Source: Phytophthora sp. 'mugwort'
Lineage: Eukaryota; Oomycota; Peronosporomycetes; Peronosporales; Peronosporaceae
Assembly (NCBI GenBank): GCA_033558025.1
Contig: JAUCEF010000001.1
Coordinates: forward strand, 2,480,001-2,544,000
DNA length: 64,000 bases
Reading direction: 5' to 3'
Part shown: positions 18,747 through 31,295 of the stretch, one piece after another
How the letters are laid out: each line of letters starts with the position of its first letter
Position numbering within the stretch: the stretch's first letter is position 1
Notes under the pieces: generated by a model
What the model was told of the DNA's origin: nothing
The model's database searches: none
The model's input: only the letters and a program-made list of their open reading frames with translations
Position numbers and translations under genes: made by a program

Positions 18747-21700
18747 ATGAACTTTGGCATGGATGCCTTGCGCAGCTTCCAACGCAAGCTGAGCAGGTCG
18801 AGCGCGTGACCGCGTTCGACATGTACGAGACGGTGCTCATCGAATACATTCGGAGCAATCTGCAGGTTCATGCCGCAGAGCCGAAACCGGTCTACCCAAT
18901 CCGTTGAGGCTGAAGGTAAACCTTATAAAAATGAATTATGTATAAATATTTCCACAAGAAATTATTTCCTATTTTATTCTTTAAATCATACTAATAAGAA
19001 ATTTTTCTTTGTATCACAAAAAATATTCTTTTTGAAAATATTTTAAAAAATTCTTGAAGCATATTATTAATATTATAAATAAATGTTTATGTGTTTTCTT
19101 TTTTTCTAATGTTTGTTTAATATAAAAAGTTATAATATTTATATTTTTAGTGAAGGTGAGAATCTTCCCTTCTGGATACGAGAAGTAGAGCTCGCAATGG
19201 ATGCGGCTCCCATCTCTTCGGAGCACCTCCGAGTGGCATTCGCCTTAGCGGGCGTGCTAAGAGTTGGGCGTATACGCGGGAAGCGACAACGCCTGGATGC
19301 TTCGCATCCTGGCCTCAGCTGTGTGAACAGCTTAGAGCCGCGTTACTCCCGACAAGTATGAGTACCGGCAGCGGTCACGCTTCCTGTCTTTAAACAGGGA
19401 AAACGTGTGCTGCACGAGTGCATCAGGAGATGCGAGCTCAACGCATCCCTTGTGGGAACCCCACTCCATGAACGCATCAAGGTGACGGTGTTCATAGACG
19501 GCCTAAGAGTAGGCCCGGCCCGCTCCTAGCTGTTTCGGGTGCAGGCCAATACTCTGGAAGAGGGGGTCCAAGTCGCCGTCCAAGAGGAGTACAGGCGCGC
19601 ACGCCGGCGGCGATGTGGCCAGGGCAGCGACACCAAGTCGCAAGAACTCCAGTCCGGCAGTTCCCATGGAATTGGACTCGCCGAGCAGCACGTTATTCGC
19701 TGCTATAGCTGTGGCAATCTAGGGTACATGACATGTGCCTGTCCTGCGGGGTGACAACGGAAACGTTTCCCTCCCAAGCACATCGCGCTCAAGAGTAGCT
19801 GGCAAAGGCCGCGACCCCATGGGCAGGGGAACGCAGGACACCAGTAGCGACGGGTGCCTATTGGAAAAGATCTAAGCCTTCATGAGCGGTGCGAGGGTGG
19901 CGCGCACCATGGGGACTTAAGCCCGGAGAGTCTACGCACTCTCGAATCGAAGAAGGGCAGCGTTGGTCTGCTAGTCGTACACGTAAGTGTACGGGAATAT
20001 ACCCATCCCTTTCGAGTCTTAATAGAATCCGGGGCGTTGGAGAACTTCGCACGCCGCCAGGCTGTTGTACAGACCAGCAACACAGTGGCCGATGCTTTAC
20101 GAGAAACCAATGGCAACGGGACAAAGTCGGTACAACTGGCCGACGCAACGGTGATTACCGTTCCCAAGATCCATGTGGATCTAGCTGTGAAGTTCGAGGA
20201 CTTCGACAGCATGGAACAGTTTACTGTCCTAGCGATGGAAAGTATGTCTTGATCATGGGCATGCCCTGGCTCGAGCAACACGAGCCATGGATCGATTGGC
20301 GAAACAAAGCCATCGGGGCCAGCCGGCCCGCAGTTACAGGCAGAGCATTGGTAAGTCATGTTCCCACCTCTGCCAGGAACTGGGGCGCCGGGATGCAGGA
20401 GCATCCAGTGAATTTTTGGGAGCCGCCGACGTATTGAGGGACTCCCTAGCAGCAATGACAGCAGAAGCTGCGCCTGGTCGAGTGCGGCAGTCCTTACCGG
20501 ATAGCCCTCGACTCCCGCCGGAATCTAGACCGGCGGCCAAGGCTTCAATAGTGGCGGTGCCACGTGGCACCGACCAGGTGGTAACCATGTTTCACACCGA
20601 GTCACCCAGACAGAAACTGGCGAGGAAGCGCAGAAGGCGCTTCCTGTTGGGTAACCATGTTCCACACGAAGCCTAGTGGCTTGGACGTCGTCAATGAGAC
20701 GTCCACAGACGTGGGTAACGAAGTACCACGCCACGGTCGGCGTCGACGACATAATCGACACCGCAAGTCGAGTCTGAAGTCATTTCAGATTGGAGTCGCT
20801 TCAAGCGACTCGGAACCCAGACTGGGCTCTTCCGATGTGGCCAGTTGAAGGGTGTTATCACATCCTCGACGGCGAGACCGGCCATGGGGTCAAGGCAGGC
20901 GGCATCCAGTTAGAGCCGCTGCCAGAGGTGTCAGAGCCCCTGAACCTCGAAGAGTTGAGGCCGACAGATTTCCTGGCCGACCTGAAGGCAGGTGAAATCG
21001 CGGAGTTGGTACTCTTGAAGCAAGAGTCCACTCCAGAGGAATTGAATTCCTCCTCGGTTATGGACGAGGGCGTCCTGGAGGCATTCTCCTCCAAGCGTGC
21101 TTCGCGCTTAGTTTCTGAGATTTTCAAGAACCCGAAGGATCCAGTGTATCCTTTAATGAAGGAGTTCGAGGAAGTGGTGTCCAAGGATCCCCCGTCTCAA
21201 CTCCCACCGGATCGTGGGATCAGGCATGAGATTGATCTCGTGCCGGACACAAAGCACGGTGTCACCAGACAATGGCCATTACCTCGAGAGCAGTGCGAGT
21301 TCATTGATGCCTTCTTCGCCGCAAAGGCCAAGGCAGGCATGGTGCTGGAATCGAAATCCCCGCATTCGACGTCAACCTTCTGCCTTCGGAAGCCGAACGG
21401 GAAGTGGCGTCTGGTTCATGCTTTTAATAAGCTGAACAACGCAACGGTGCCGACACAGTCACCCATCCTGCGAAAGAATGTGTTGTTAATTAACATGGCC
21501 GGGCGCGAGTTATACAGCGCCCTGGATCTGGTGGACGGATATTACCAGATCCTGATGCACGAGAGCGACATTCCGCTCACCGCAGTGAGCACCCCGAGCG
21601 GTATGCTCTGAGAGTGGCTTGTGATGCTAGGCCCTGTTTAATGCCCCGGTGACGTTCAATCGCCTGGTCACGCAGTTGTTTAGACCACTGCGTGCGTACG

Positions 21701-21985
21701 CACAGTCGTACTTCGACGACATCTTCGTCCATAGCTGTGCCGAGAGGGGGGGGGGGCAAGACGGCTATGGAGGTGCATTTGGAACACCTCTGTCCAATGT
21801 TATAGGTCATGACAGCGAACAAACTCTATGCCAATACCTTGACGAGTGCGTCTTCGCGGCGCAAGAGATCAGAGTTCTCGGTTGCTTCGTTACCACGTCG
21901 GCGTTCGTGCCGACCAGGAGAAGGTCAAGGTCATTTCGGCTTAGTCAACGCCAAGGCCCCAGAAGGACCTGAGGAGCAGAGCATC
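18747..21985 (+). pseudogene. Gypsy retrotransposon body, copy 1 (degenerate gag-pol)
   Basis: Gag starts around the ATG near 18748 and is broken by frameshifts, stops and an AT-rich block. The zinc knuckle (about 19698-19743) reads CYSCGNLGYMTCAC, with Tyr replacing the His of CCHC. The protease active site (about 20025) is ESGA instead of DSGA. The RT N-terminus is the best part (20790-21611; LRKPNGKWRLVHAFNKL, LYSALDLVDGYYQIL), followed by a stop at 21611, a shift and YFDDIFVHS (about 21703-21735). The copy ends near 21985 in the RT thumb region, where the Copia element starts. No RNase H, integrase or 3' LTR. Confidence 0.85.
18922..19150. other. AT-rich block inserted in Gypsy gag
   Basis: About 229 bp of roughly 85% A+T, sharply bounded by GC-balanced gag sequence. 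Copy 2 (43760 region) lacks it, so it is an insertion or replacement. It replaces about 15 bp present in copy 2. The edges look like splice sites (GTAAAC at 18916, TTTTTAG ending 19150), but it may equally be foreign AT-rich DNA. Confidence 0.7.
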
Positions 21986-22081
21986 TCACCCGCTCGCTGC
22001 CTGAAATACCAGGTGTGCGACCGCTCATCTGAGTGTTGTCCTAACGTATGGAGTGATCGAACATAACTGATTTCCAGCCAG

Positions 22082-25000
22082 TTGGAAATCCACCACCGCC
22101 GCCACCACCACCGTGTGAAGCAGGAGGCAGAAGTAACAACGGAGGAGGCGATCGAGGAAGAAGAAGCCTCAGCGACTCACTTCTGGACAATATGCATTCC
22201 GGCGGGCGCTACGATGACCGCGAGCTGGCCGACTACACGGAGGCCCTGCGGAACTCGCCAGCATTAAGCTACCCAAGCCCCACGCCAAGGAGGACTTCAT
22301 GGCCTGGAAGAGCGAGGTGCCGCTGCACTTCGACACGTGCACGCTCGGCGAGATTTCCTACAGAGGAGAACATTACGACGCAGACGAGGGCCTGCGCAGA
22401 CCCAAGTACGCGGAGTGGTATCAGACGCGCCAGAGCAAGGCGTTTCTCGGCGTTGAGCTGTGGTTGTCCCTGGACCTGCGCACCACGTTCAAGGTGGACG
22501 ACATTCGCGACAACATGGACGCGCCGTCGTGCGGCGCGCGATGGTGATGCAGCACTTCGAGGCGGGTGATGGTATCAACCCAGATTACCAGCTGCAAGAT
22601 GCGGTGGCTCGACGGTTGCAGCCGTCCGAGACCGTGGCGGCGTACATTGAGGACATACAGAGGAAAGTAACCCCGTTGCGCCAGGAGAATGGAGAGATTA
22701 AAGAGTGGCAGCATGCAAGTCTACTGCTTTCAAACTCGCTGTTGATGCTGCCAAACCTGGTCAATGAACACTCGGATTGGATCAACACTCATGATCGCCG
22801 GTCTCTAAAGCTGTCCGAAGCGTTGCAGCGCTAATGGTCGGCTGAGCACCAGCGCGATCAGCTGTCAACGGAAACCAAGCCGGCTGTGCCGCGCACGATG
22901 CGTGTGGCGCAAGTGAATGCTAGTCAAGGACAAGATCAAGGCAAGCGACGCAAGCGTGGGAAGCACCAACGCGGCAAGAACGGTCAAGACAAGAAGGCAA
23001 AATCTAACTGCGCGAACTGCCATGCAGATAGACACCGGTATGCGGAGTACACTGCACGCACTGACAAGCCGCTCAAGCCAGGGCTGGCGCAGCAGCTTGC
23101 AGAGAGACAGGGGAGACGACAACCGACGTCCATTGCGAACTCCGTGCGTCAAGTTGAAGCTGAGAGTGGAGATAACTAATCAGCCCTGTTTGCCGGACTT
23201 TCGCTGTGCGTAACCCCCAACCAAGAGACTGGTGAGACGAGTGCTGCTGCCTCGTCACCGGCCAACGACGCTTGTGAGCGACACTAGTAACGAGGATGGA
23301 AGTGGCGGACGAGTAGTGACTCGGGCAATGACGTCGTATATGCCTGCCATACTTCAGCACCGCTCAAGGTGGTGCTACTGGACAAGCTGCTGCTGCCGGA
23401 CTAGTTGGTGTTGCTAGGCAGGCTGTTGCCCCGTGAGATATCGCTGCTACTCAAGGAGTGTGTACAGCTATGCAAGATTCTGTGCCTATGGCAGTGCAAG
23501 CCCAGGATGAACCAAGTGCAGCGCCAATGGGAGGGCTGTCAACAGTCTGGACCACAGTCAAATTGGGAGAAGGCACTGCACTACCTAGGGCAAGGCCTGA
23601 AGGGCGTTTCGGGTGGTGAGCCAATGCTTGATCCAGGGCGTATGCAGGGTGGACCACGAGTGGGTCTGCCTACACCAGGGCATAGCTGTGCTGGCACCTA
23701 CTTGAAGATGCACGGAAGTCAAGGGCCTGTATTTAACCGATACTCTGATCCGCGAAGTGGCTACCAACGAGGACTACGTGAAGGATTGGCTGGCCCCCCG
23801 CATTGACGCGGACGAAGTCCTCCTCCACCATGTTTTTTTGGGCGTGCTGAACCACCGCGTGATCTCGGCCTTGCTGGGCGACCACGATTTTCTGGACCGC
23901 GACGCTGTCGATCGCGACCAAGGGGATCTCCAACCGCGTGGACGATCACCACGACGCAGGCACTCGCCGCCGCGAACATTTGGTTGGCGTGGTAATGCAA
24001 CACGGGAAGGACAACCGAGCCACTATGGGCCACAATTTGGAAGTGGCTCATCGCCAGGCCGCAACGATTGTCGTGACCGATCGCCGGCCGCGTGGTGCTG
24101 CGCACCACGGTGCCCGCGAATGGTAAATGTATTTGAGCAGAATCAAGGTATGCACAGTGGTGAAACCAACTCAGTGGAGAGGATTCTTGACTCGGGCTCG
24201 CAGACCAATGTCTGTGAATACCTGCCCCTGTTCACGTTCATACGAGAAGACAGACAAGGCGACTCGATGTTACCAATGGATCCACCGAACATACAGCAGT
24301 GTATGGCTCTGTGTTGCTGCGTATCGTGAACCAGGCAACGAGAGAGCTGGAAGACCGTCTACTTGACGACGTGGTCTACACACTGAATGCGAAGGTGAAT
24401 CTGATTAGCCTGGAATACTTGCAGACGACGGGACGCTACGCTAGCACGATCAACAGTCAGCCTGGCTTGCCAAACCGGGCGCCACATTAAAATTCACGAT
24501 TCGCGACAACATTACCGCTTGCGTGCGGAGAGACTGACTGGTGGGACGGTGATGGCTGCTATGAAACAAGATCTGAACAGCAAAAGACGATGGAGTTGCT
24601 GCAACAACACTTTGGCCACCTGAACGTGAAATCGGTGAAGGATGTCTCGCGCAAGCACCATGTTGGGGTAAAGACTAATGAACAAGGTCTTACACCCTAT
24701 GACTGGATGCATGAATTTCGAGCAAGATGAAGCACATGAACTATCCACGCGTGATGACACGCAAGACTGAACCACTCGATACTCTACCTTTGTGCATCTG
24801 TAATGTCAACGAGGAGATACCTGATCGCGCGACCATGTTCCCGTTTGTGATTGACGAGGCAACGCGGTACAAATGGACGTACCTCTTGAAGCTCAAGAGC
24901 GAAGCTATGTGGCACTGAAGGTGCTGCTGGTCAAACTAGAAAGCAATTTCGCGAGATCAAGGCGAAGCGGCTGTACTCCGACCAGGATGGTGAGTTCCTC

Positions 25001-28000
25001 ACGAATGACATGTCTGCCTACTGCGACTGGTAAGCATAGAATTGTGCAAGATTATACGAACACCTACTCTCCTCAAGAGAACGGCATCATGGAACGAGCA
25101 AATGGGATTATGCTACCACGGATCAGGGCCTTGCTTGCCTCCACTGGTTTTTCCAACATGCTGTTGGGTGAGGCCATTCAGCACGTAGTGACGGCGTTGA
25201 ATTGGCTTCCTGTGATACCACTGGGACTTGTATCTCCGCATAACTTGTTGTAGAAGCAAATGCCTAGAGGACCTGCGGACCTGAGGCTGCTTGGCTCACG
25301 TCCGGATACCTCCTGAATCGAGACAGAAGAAGAGAATCTGTCGCCGATAGCAAGAATATGTTTATTGCTTGGTTGCAGTGAGTCTACGAAAGGCTACAAG
25401 TCTCTGGACTTGAAGACAGCAGCTGTCGTGACGGCTTAAGGAGCCAATGTGCGCTCCCATGAAGATTTCACGGTGACTGGAACCTACATGAAACATCTGT
25501 TGGAGAATGCCTTCTTCGACGGGGACCACGAGCTGCCAGAAACTGCTCCAGTGACACGCATCAGACGAGAATGAAGACGTATCTACAAGATTGGGATTCG
25601 ACTGCTTCCGGCTGCGAGAAGCAGCTTGAGATGCAGCTACTTGTCAGCGACAGTTCCGTAATGGATAAACAGAGATCCAGTGGGAGTGTGTCGCCTGGAC
25701 CTTGAGATTTACTTACAAATGATGAGAGAGTTGAGGTGCAGCCTGGCATTGCTGTGCCAGTTTCTGCGAAGCTATCAACCGCTGGTGTGCCAACTGCGGC
25801 TATCTAGGCGAAGCGACGACGAAAGCGAGAGTCGCGCAAGAAATTTGATGAGGAAAAGGAGACGACTGGCTCTGAGATCCAGATACCTCCTGTTCAACCC
25901 TCTCTTAAGCGACCTAGAAGGACCAAGAGGTCCAGTGTTCGTTTAATGTACTATGTTGTGGGTCATGTGCTGATGATTACGGATGTTGCTATTCCTGCCA
26001 CATACAACCAGGCGCGTGCGAGTACGTTTGGTCCCAGTAGCGAGCTGCCATGCTGGCAAAGCTCGAACCCCTCAGGGGGCACAAACCTGGAAGATGGTCC
26101 CAAGGAAGGTAGCAAAGGGCTTGAAGGTGATCACATGCAGATGGGTCTCCACAGTAAAGCGGGATGAACGTGGATGACCTTCTGCTGCTGTGTGTTCGTG
26201 CTCTGTGGTCGAAGGTCGCCGCCTCCTTGCAGGAAGCGTTGGAGCTGATCACGATGAAAAAAACGATGAAGTATCCGCTTGAGGTGGAGATTATGATTGA
26301 TCGACCGCGAAGACAGATTGTGTACTACCAGACGCAGTATGTACTGAAGGTGTTACAACGGTTCCATATGGAGAACAATAATGGATGCACGACGCCTGAG
26401 GCTAATGCTATGTCAAAGGCAGAAGTTTCTGCAACTAAAGAGTATATGACCTACCGTGAGTTGGTGGCGCCCTCCAGTACCTGGTCAGTGCATCAAGACC
26501 AGACATTGCACATGCCACACGACACCTTGGAAAGTACCTGGCGGACTATGACCGCACGCACTACGCTCAAGCACAGCGAGTGGTTCGCTATCTGCAAGCG
26601 ACAAGCAACTATGGTTTGGTGATGGACGTGCAGCAGGGAATCGGTGTTCGTATTGGCTGCTACTCGGATGGTGACTACGCAAATGAGGGGTCCTGGGGAC
26701 CGGCGCAGTATCAGCGGCTACGTGACTACGGTGGATGACAATGCGATATCGTATGTATCACGGAGACAGGAGATCAATGCTCAGAGCACATGCGAAGCTG
26801 AATATGTTGCTATGGATGAAGCGACCAAGGACATGCTGTGGCTTGCTGGCCTTTGCAGAGGATTAGAGTGGAAATGTCGTGTAGGAATTCGCTAGAATTT
26901 TGTCTGCCAATGCTTCCCACTCACAACAGACGCTTTGTCCACGGGGGCTCAACGAATATGGGGCGAAGCTTCGACCTGAAGGCCTTGACTCTGCTCTAGC
27001 ACCGGGTTGGTAAGTGACCCTGTGCGCCTTGACTCGTTGATAGATCAACCGAGCTCTCCAGCAGCCCTAGCCATGAGCAAAGGCTAGGCTGCTATCGCAC
27101 ACTTCTTGTAATCTCGCTGGCCCTCAGAGGAAGGGTCCTGGACTTTTCAGCCGTTAGCGAGGGGCCGGAGCAAGACTCCGGCAGGTTGTTGTTGGACGGA
27201 GGCTTTCCTTAGCACTCCTGGGTCGGACGTACTTGTCCTTGGCACTCGGCTTCGCCACGCTTCTTCTTGGTCTCTTGGCGCTACCGGGTGGATGAACAAG
27301 TACTCCAACTAGCCACCGTGTCCATCGACAGACATAACCCTGGCATCAAGCGGGACCAGACGCTGCGGACACTTACCGCAGCCGGATTTGACTCTTGTGC
27401 GATCGGGAGGAAAATATGTTTTGTTAGTTGCGCACGAAGGCGCTTATCTCCTAATCTACCATTTCCTATGCTTCATACAAAATATCGAATGTGAACTCGT
27501 CCGTTATGTAACCACCGAAATCTCGTCGACTGCTCACCGAAGCCTCGACAGGCGGCTGTCCGGATACCATCCGGATGCGAATAATCGTCATCGTCCGTTG
27601 CTGACGTCGTGTGATGCACACGGTTCGTTATGGGACACGTTCACGCCTTATTTGACTAATCAGCGCCCGGTCGCACATTCAACCTTCACCATCTCCTAAC
27701 GTGGTCGACAATCGAGTCATCAACGGCGGCGACGAGGGCGGCCACATTCTCAGGCCATTCCCGATACTACATAAACATCCTCTTCCACTGCTGCTGGGTG
27801 ACAACCAGAGAGCGATATCTTTGTCTATCAAACCTGGCAAACATTCCAAGACGAAACACATTGATAATAAGTATCACTTGGTGCGGTGTGCGGTGGAGCT
27901 CAAACAGCTCGCGACGCAGCACATTGGGACGGAGGAAATTGTGGCGGACATCATGACTAAGGCGCTGACGGAGTCCACTCAGTTTCGACGGACAATGAAG

Positions 28001-28140
28001 GTGCTGCCGATTGTAAGCGCGGACCACACCACTACTGCCTCTACGGATGAGGCAAATACCACCGCGGTCATTGCTGACATTGCGAACGAGGCAACAGGCT
28101 CAACTACGACGACGAACTCAGCACGCAAGCGATGCAATTA
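22082..28140 (+). pseudogene. Copia (Ty1-like) retrotransposon body, degenerate
   Basis: Read in order: a UBN2-type gag (about 22200-22833; HFDTCTLGEISYRGEHYDAD, SETVAAYIEDIQRKVTPL), a damaged zinc knuckle (CANCHADRHRY, about 23010), a protease (ILDSGSQTNVCE, about 24180), the GAG-pre-integrase segment (QQHFGHLNVKSVKDV, about 24600), an integrase core (about 24780-25250; YSPQENGIMERANGIM), an RT remnant (about 25950-26600; VDDLLLLC, YYQTQYVLKVLQRF) and RNase H (RRSISGYVTTVDDNAISY, CEAEYVAMDEATKDM, then KTKHIDNKYHLVRC). Many shifts and stops. RNase H is interrupted by an insertion (26880-27771). The 5' LTR is missing; the element abuts the Gypsy remnant. Confidence 0.85.
26880..27771. mobile_element. 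Insertion inside the Copia RNase H domain
   Basis: Homology to Copia RNase H stops after the GLEWKC segment near 26877 and resumes at LLLGDNQRAISLS near 27785. The roughly 890 bp between has no matching frame. Its probable ends TGTAG and CTACA are inverted, as in LTR sequences, but I found no clear target-site duplication, so boundaries are approximate. A solo LTR is the likeliest reading. Confidence 0.5.
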
Positions 28141-28422
28141 AGCTGGCGGCCGAGGTAACTACAGACAACTCGAAGACATCAAGTTAATATTATCATGGGC
28201 CGACGGCCGAGCTATCTGCGCTATGCTCTTGTATCTGCGATGCAACATGGTGGTGATCGGCATGGGTCTCCAACTGCAGAGACCAGCTACAACAGGATCA
28301 GAGTGCTGTACTACTTGCCATGCGACTACTGCGTTTCGACGGACTGTGTCCAACTCCACTTTGACTCTTGACAATGGAGATGATGTTCGCAAGGTAATCG
28401 TGCCGACTTGACTCTTGTCGCC

Positions 28423-28437
28423 AAGATCAAGTGGGAG
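28423..28437 (+). other. Polypurine tract of the Copia element
   Basis: AAGATCAAGTGGGAG directly precedes the TGTGA start of the 3' LTR, the standard position for the plus-strand primer. Confidence 0.6.
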
Positions 28438-28898
28438 TGTGAGATGTTGAAGTGGACTCTGACTGTCCAGCATGGACCCAGCCCATCCTGAACACTATCA
28501 TGTGCCTGTCCGCCCGCAGCTGCCGCTCGGCTGCAGGATTGTACACAGCGTGTACATTGGAGACTTGTAGTACCAAGAACACTATGGAGTGTCCGATCGT
28601 TGGCGGTGAGCGACCGCAAGATCACGGAGCACGAGATAGGGATGGTTATCTTTAATATGGGTTTATATTACGTGTATGCTAGATACATATTTGTGGTGCG
28701 GCGTGTGGACTGGCGCAGGCTGGACTCTGTCTCCCTACCGCTTTTGCTGCTCTGCAAGCACGCAGGAGCTTGACCCCCAGCCACACGTTGCCTGTCGTGT
28801 CATTTTGCGCCCGGCCTTACAGTGTTTACGTACTTCTATTTGTTGCTCCTAGTGCTACTTACTACGTACGTGTGAACTTGTCTACAATAGCAGTCACA
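28438..28898 (+). repeat. Copia 3' LTR
   Basis: 461 bp beginning TGTGAGATGTTGAAG and ending CAGTCACA, so the ends TGTGA/TCACA are inverted. It follows a polypurine tract and the pol remnant. A TATA-like TTTATATTA lies near 28663. The partner 5' LTR is absent, so LTR identity cannot be checked here. Confidence 0.7.
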
Positions 28899-29590
28899 AT
28901 TAGAAGTGACCGACAGCTACAGCGCACGGCGACACGCCCTGCGTCATCACAGCTCCGTGCGTCGACTCTTGCGATGTCGGTGTATCCGGCACTATCGATT
29001 CTTGGCTGTTCTCTGCTGTTTAGCCCTCTGGATCTGGGCGCCCTGGTCGCGGGAAGAAGTTATCTCTTCCCCGTTATACGGCCTATAATGTTAGCAAATA
29101 CGAGAGGCCGGTCGACTCTCGGGCAATTCTGTAACAGAACCTCCGCGACCAAGTTCAAGAAACCAAGACTATCTGGATTAGTTCAAGAGGCATCTGTGGT
29201 TGCGGAATACATGACTTCCACTACTTCATCGCGTTCAAAAACAACTGCCGCTAACATTCTCGACATTGTCGATGCGCTGATGCTTGATGACGTGACAAGT
29301 TATTTCGATAAAGATGACGACGAAATCGACCCATATGTCGTTTGCGATGGAGTTTCCGTTGATGCATTCAATGAGTACGGTTGGCGACAGTGAAGGACTG
29401 CGGATTGCACTTCGATTTATGTATCTCACTGATGATGGACGTATTGTGATTGTCGATCTTCCAACAAAAGTGCACGAATGCACAGCCCAAGAATTTGAGT
29501 TTGAGTTTCTGACTGAAACTGGAAATGAACGCGAGATTGCAGAATGTGGCTCGATGACAGCGGGTAGAGATGCGCCCCCAGACAAGGAGG

Positions 29591-31295
29591 TGTGGAGAAG
29601 CGTCAACCAGAAATATCAGATCCTCAAGAAATGACCAATCGGCCCCAGCTGTGAAGAGAGGGGGCGATCGAGCCGGATCGAGATACGAGGTAAAGGCGGG
29701 GCGATGTTCGACTTAATCCGGGGTGGAAGGGATGCTTCGACGACAGGAAAGGAAACCAGGTCGGGCAACCACCCAACACAGATCCGTTATACTGTGATCA
29801 CCCGACCAATTGGGGATCGGATGGATATTCGAAGCATGGATCGGAGAATGTAAGAGATCAGGACTGGCAAGCAGCGACGGAATCGATCTAACCGGATCTA
29901 AGTCCTGTTCGACCTCGGTCGGACCCCGATCGGGCGGATCTGGCGTCCACGATCTAACAAGCCAAGTCGATCCGACATTCAAGATCAAGCCGAATGAGGG
30001 TTCGAGGGTAGGATCCGGCAGATCGAACCGATCAGACGTTCAAGTTGTGGAAGGTGGAGGTGATCCGGCTACCACGGATTGAGCTACACCCTGTCGCCCA
30101 AGATCAGTCAGAGCAGGTCGACCTTGCAGCCGAGATCGAGCAGATCGATGGAATCGATAGCGGATCTGGCAGTTCGGGCCGAACCGGCGACCAAGTTTTG
30201 GCAGATCGGGTCGATCCGGCGCCCACAGATCGGGCTACGCCCCGTCGTCCGGGATCGGGTAGATCAGATCGATCTTGTAGTCGAGATCGAGCCGATCGAT
30301 TCCGGGACTTGGCAGATCGGGGCGATTCGTCGATCAAGGTTTGGCAGATCGGGCTGATCCGGCGTCCAGAGATCGGCCTACACCCCGCCGTCCGAGATCG
30401 GGCAGATCGGTTTTCACCGATCGGCATACAGGTTCTGACATCCTCGATCTGTCAGATTGGCATACATGTTCTGACATATCTGGCAGATTGGGCTGATCGG
30501 TGTTGGCAGATCCGCATACGTGTTCTGACATCTGCGATCTGGCGGATCGGGATTCGATCAGCAATCATCATCGGGGATGGGCAAGTATGAAGACGGTGCA
30601 CGTTGAGTGGTTGAAGAAGGGCAAGATTCAGGAGATTCAGGTGGTACGAGATAGGGTTCAGGATGGGAGGATAGGACAAGAGAAGATACACAACAATCAG
30701 ACTTTACATTGGACTACTTAGGCGTTTTGAAGTGCCGCTGGAAGGGATCTACATTGGCTCTCCCAAGTGTCAACTAGCCCGAGGTAGCAGATCAAGCGTC
30801 GCGGTGAGAGGATCGGATATTGGCCGACCCTCTCCCACGCTAGCGAGCTTTTGCTCAAGCGCGTATCTCGATCGATCGGCATTCAGTGCTTGGCCGACGA
30901 TCGTTTCGACTCTTAACTCGCAAGATCCCGCTAAAAGAAGCGGCAAGCAACTCAAGGAAAGGAAAGGAACAACGCCACACGGCAACCTCGGCCTCGGATC
31001 AAGTCCACCCCGATCGAATGTCAACTACCTCAGATCGGAACCAATAACGGCAGCAGAGCGAAGACTTCCACGCTGCTCCACGTCCCCACGTCCCGCCAGG
31101 ACGTTCAAGACTTTACATCGCTGCATCCTTCGGAGTCCCAAGAGAGCAGATCAAACCCATCGACGGGTACACAAGGTGAGACCAAGTTCAGCTGATCACG
31201 GATCATCGGGGAACCCCCTCCGTTAGTCGGTGTCTGGGTGAGTTGGTAAGCGGATCGGGTCTTAAGCATATTTTGACCGATCCTGCTACACCACA
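29591..31295. mobile_element. LTR-like insertion (solo LTR or non-autonomous element)
   Basis: 1705 bp with perfectly inverted ends TGTGG/CCACA, flanked on both sides by GAGG (29587-29590 and 31296-31299). Taking out the insertion and one GAGG leaves an open frame across the junction, so the boundaries are firm. No long protein is encoded. It carries GATC-dense tandem repeats in the middle. A solo LTR or a TRIM/LARD-like non-autonomous element are the candidates. Confidence 0.75.
30050..30560. repeat. GATC-rich tandem repeats in the insertion
   Basis: A unit of about 143-152 bp recurs about three times (anchor GCAGATCGGG at 30201 and 30344; the related CCGGCTACC..GAGCTACACCC block near 30061). 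Next, a shorter unit built around GCATAC.GTTCTGACAT recurs at about 30423, 30460 and 30514. The tetranucleotide GATC occurs every 10-20 bp over most of this stretch. Confidence 0.7.

Noticed and set aside
28906..29088. Possible RXLR-type effector (RLLR string)
   Set aside because: The match is in an out-of-frame shadow, without a signal peptide or downstream effector features.
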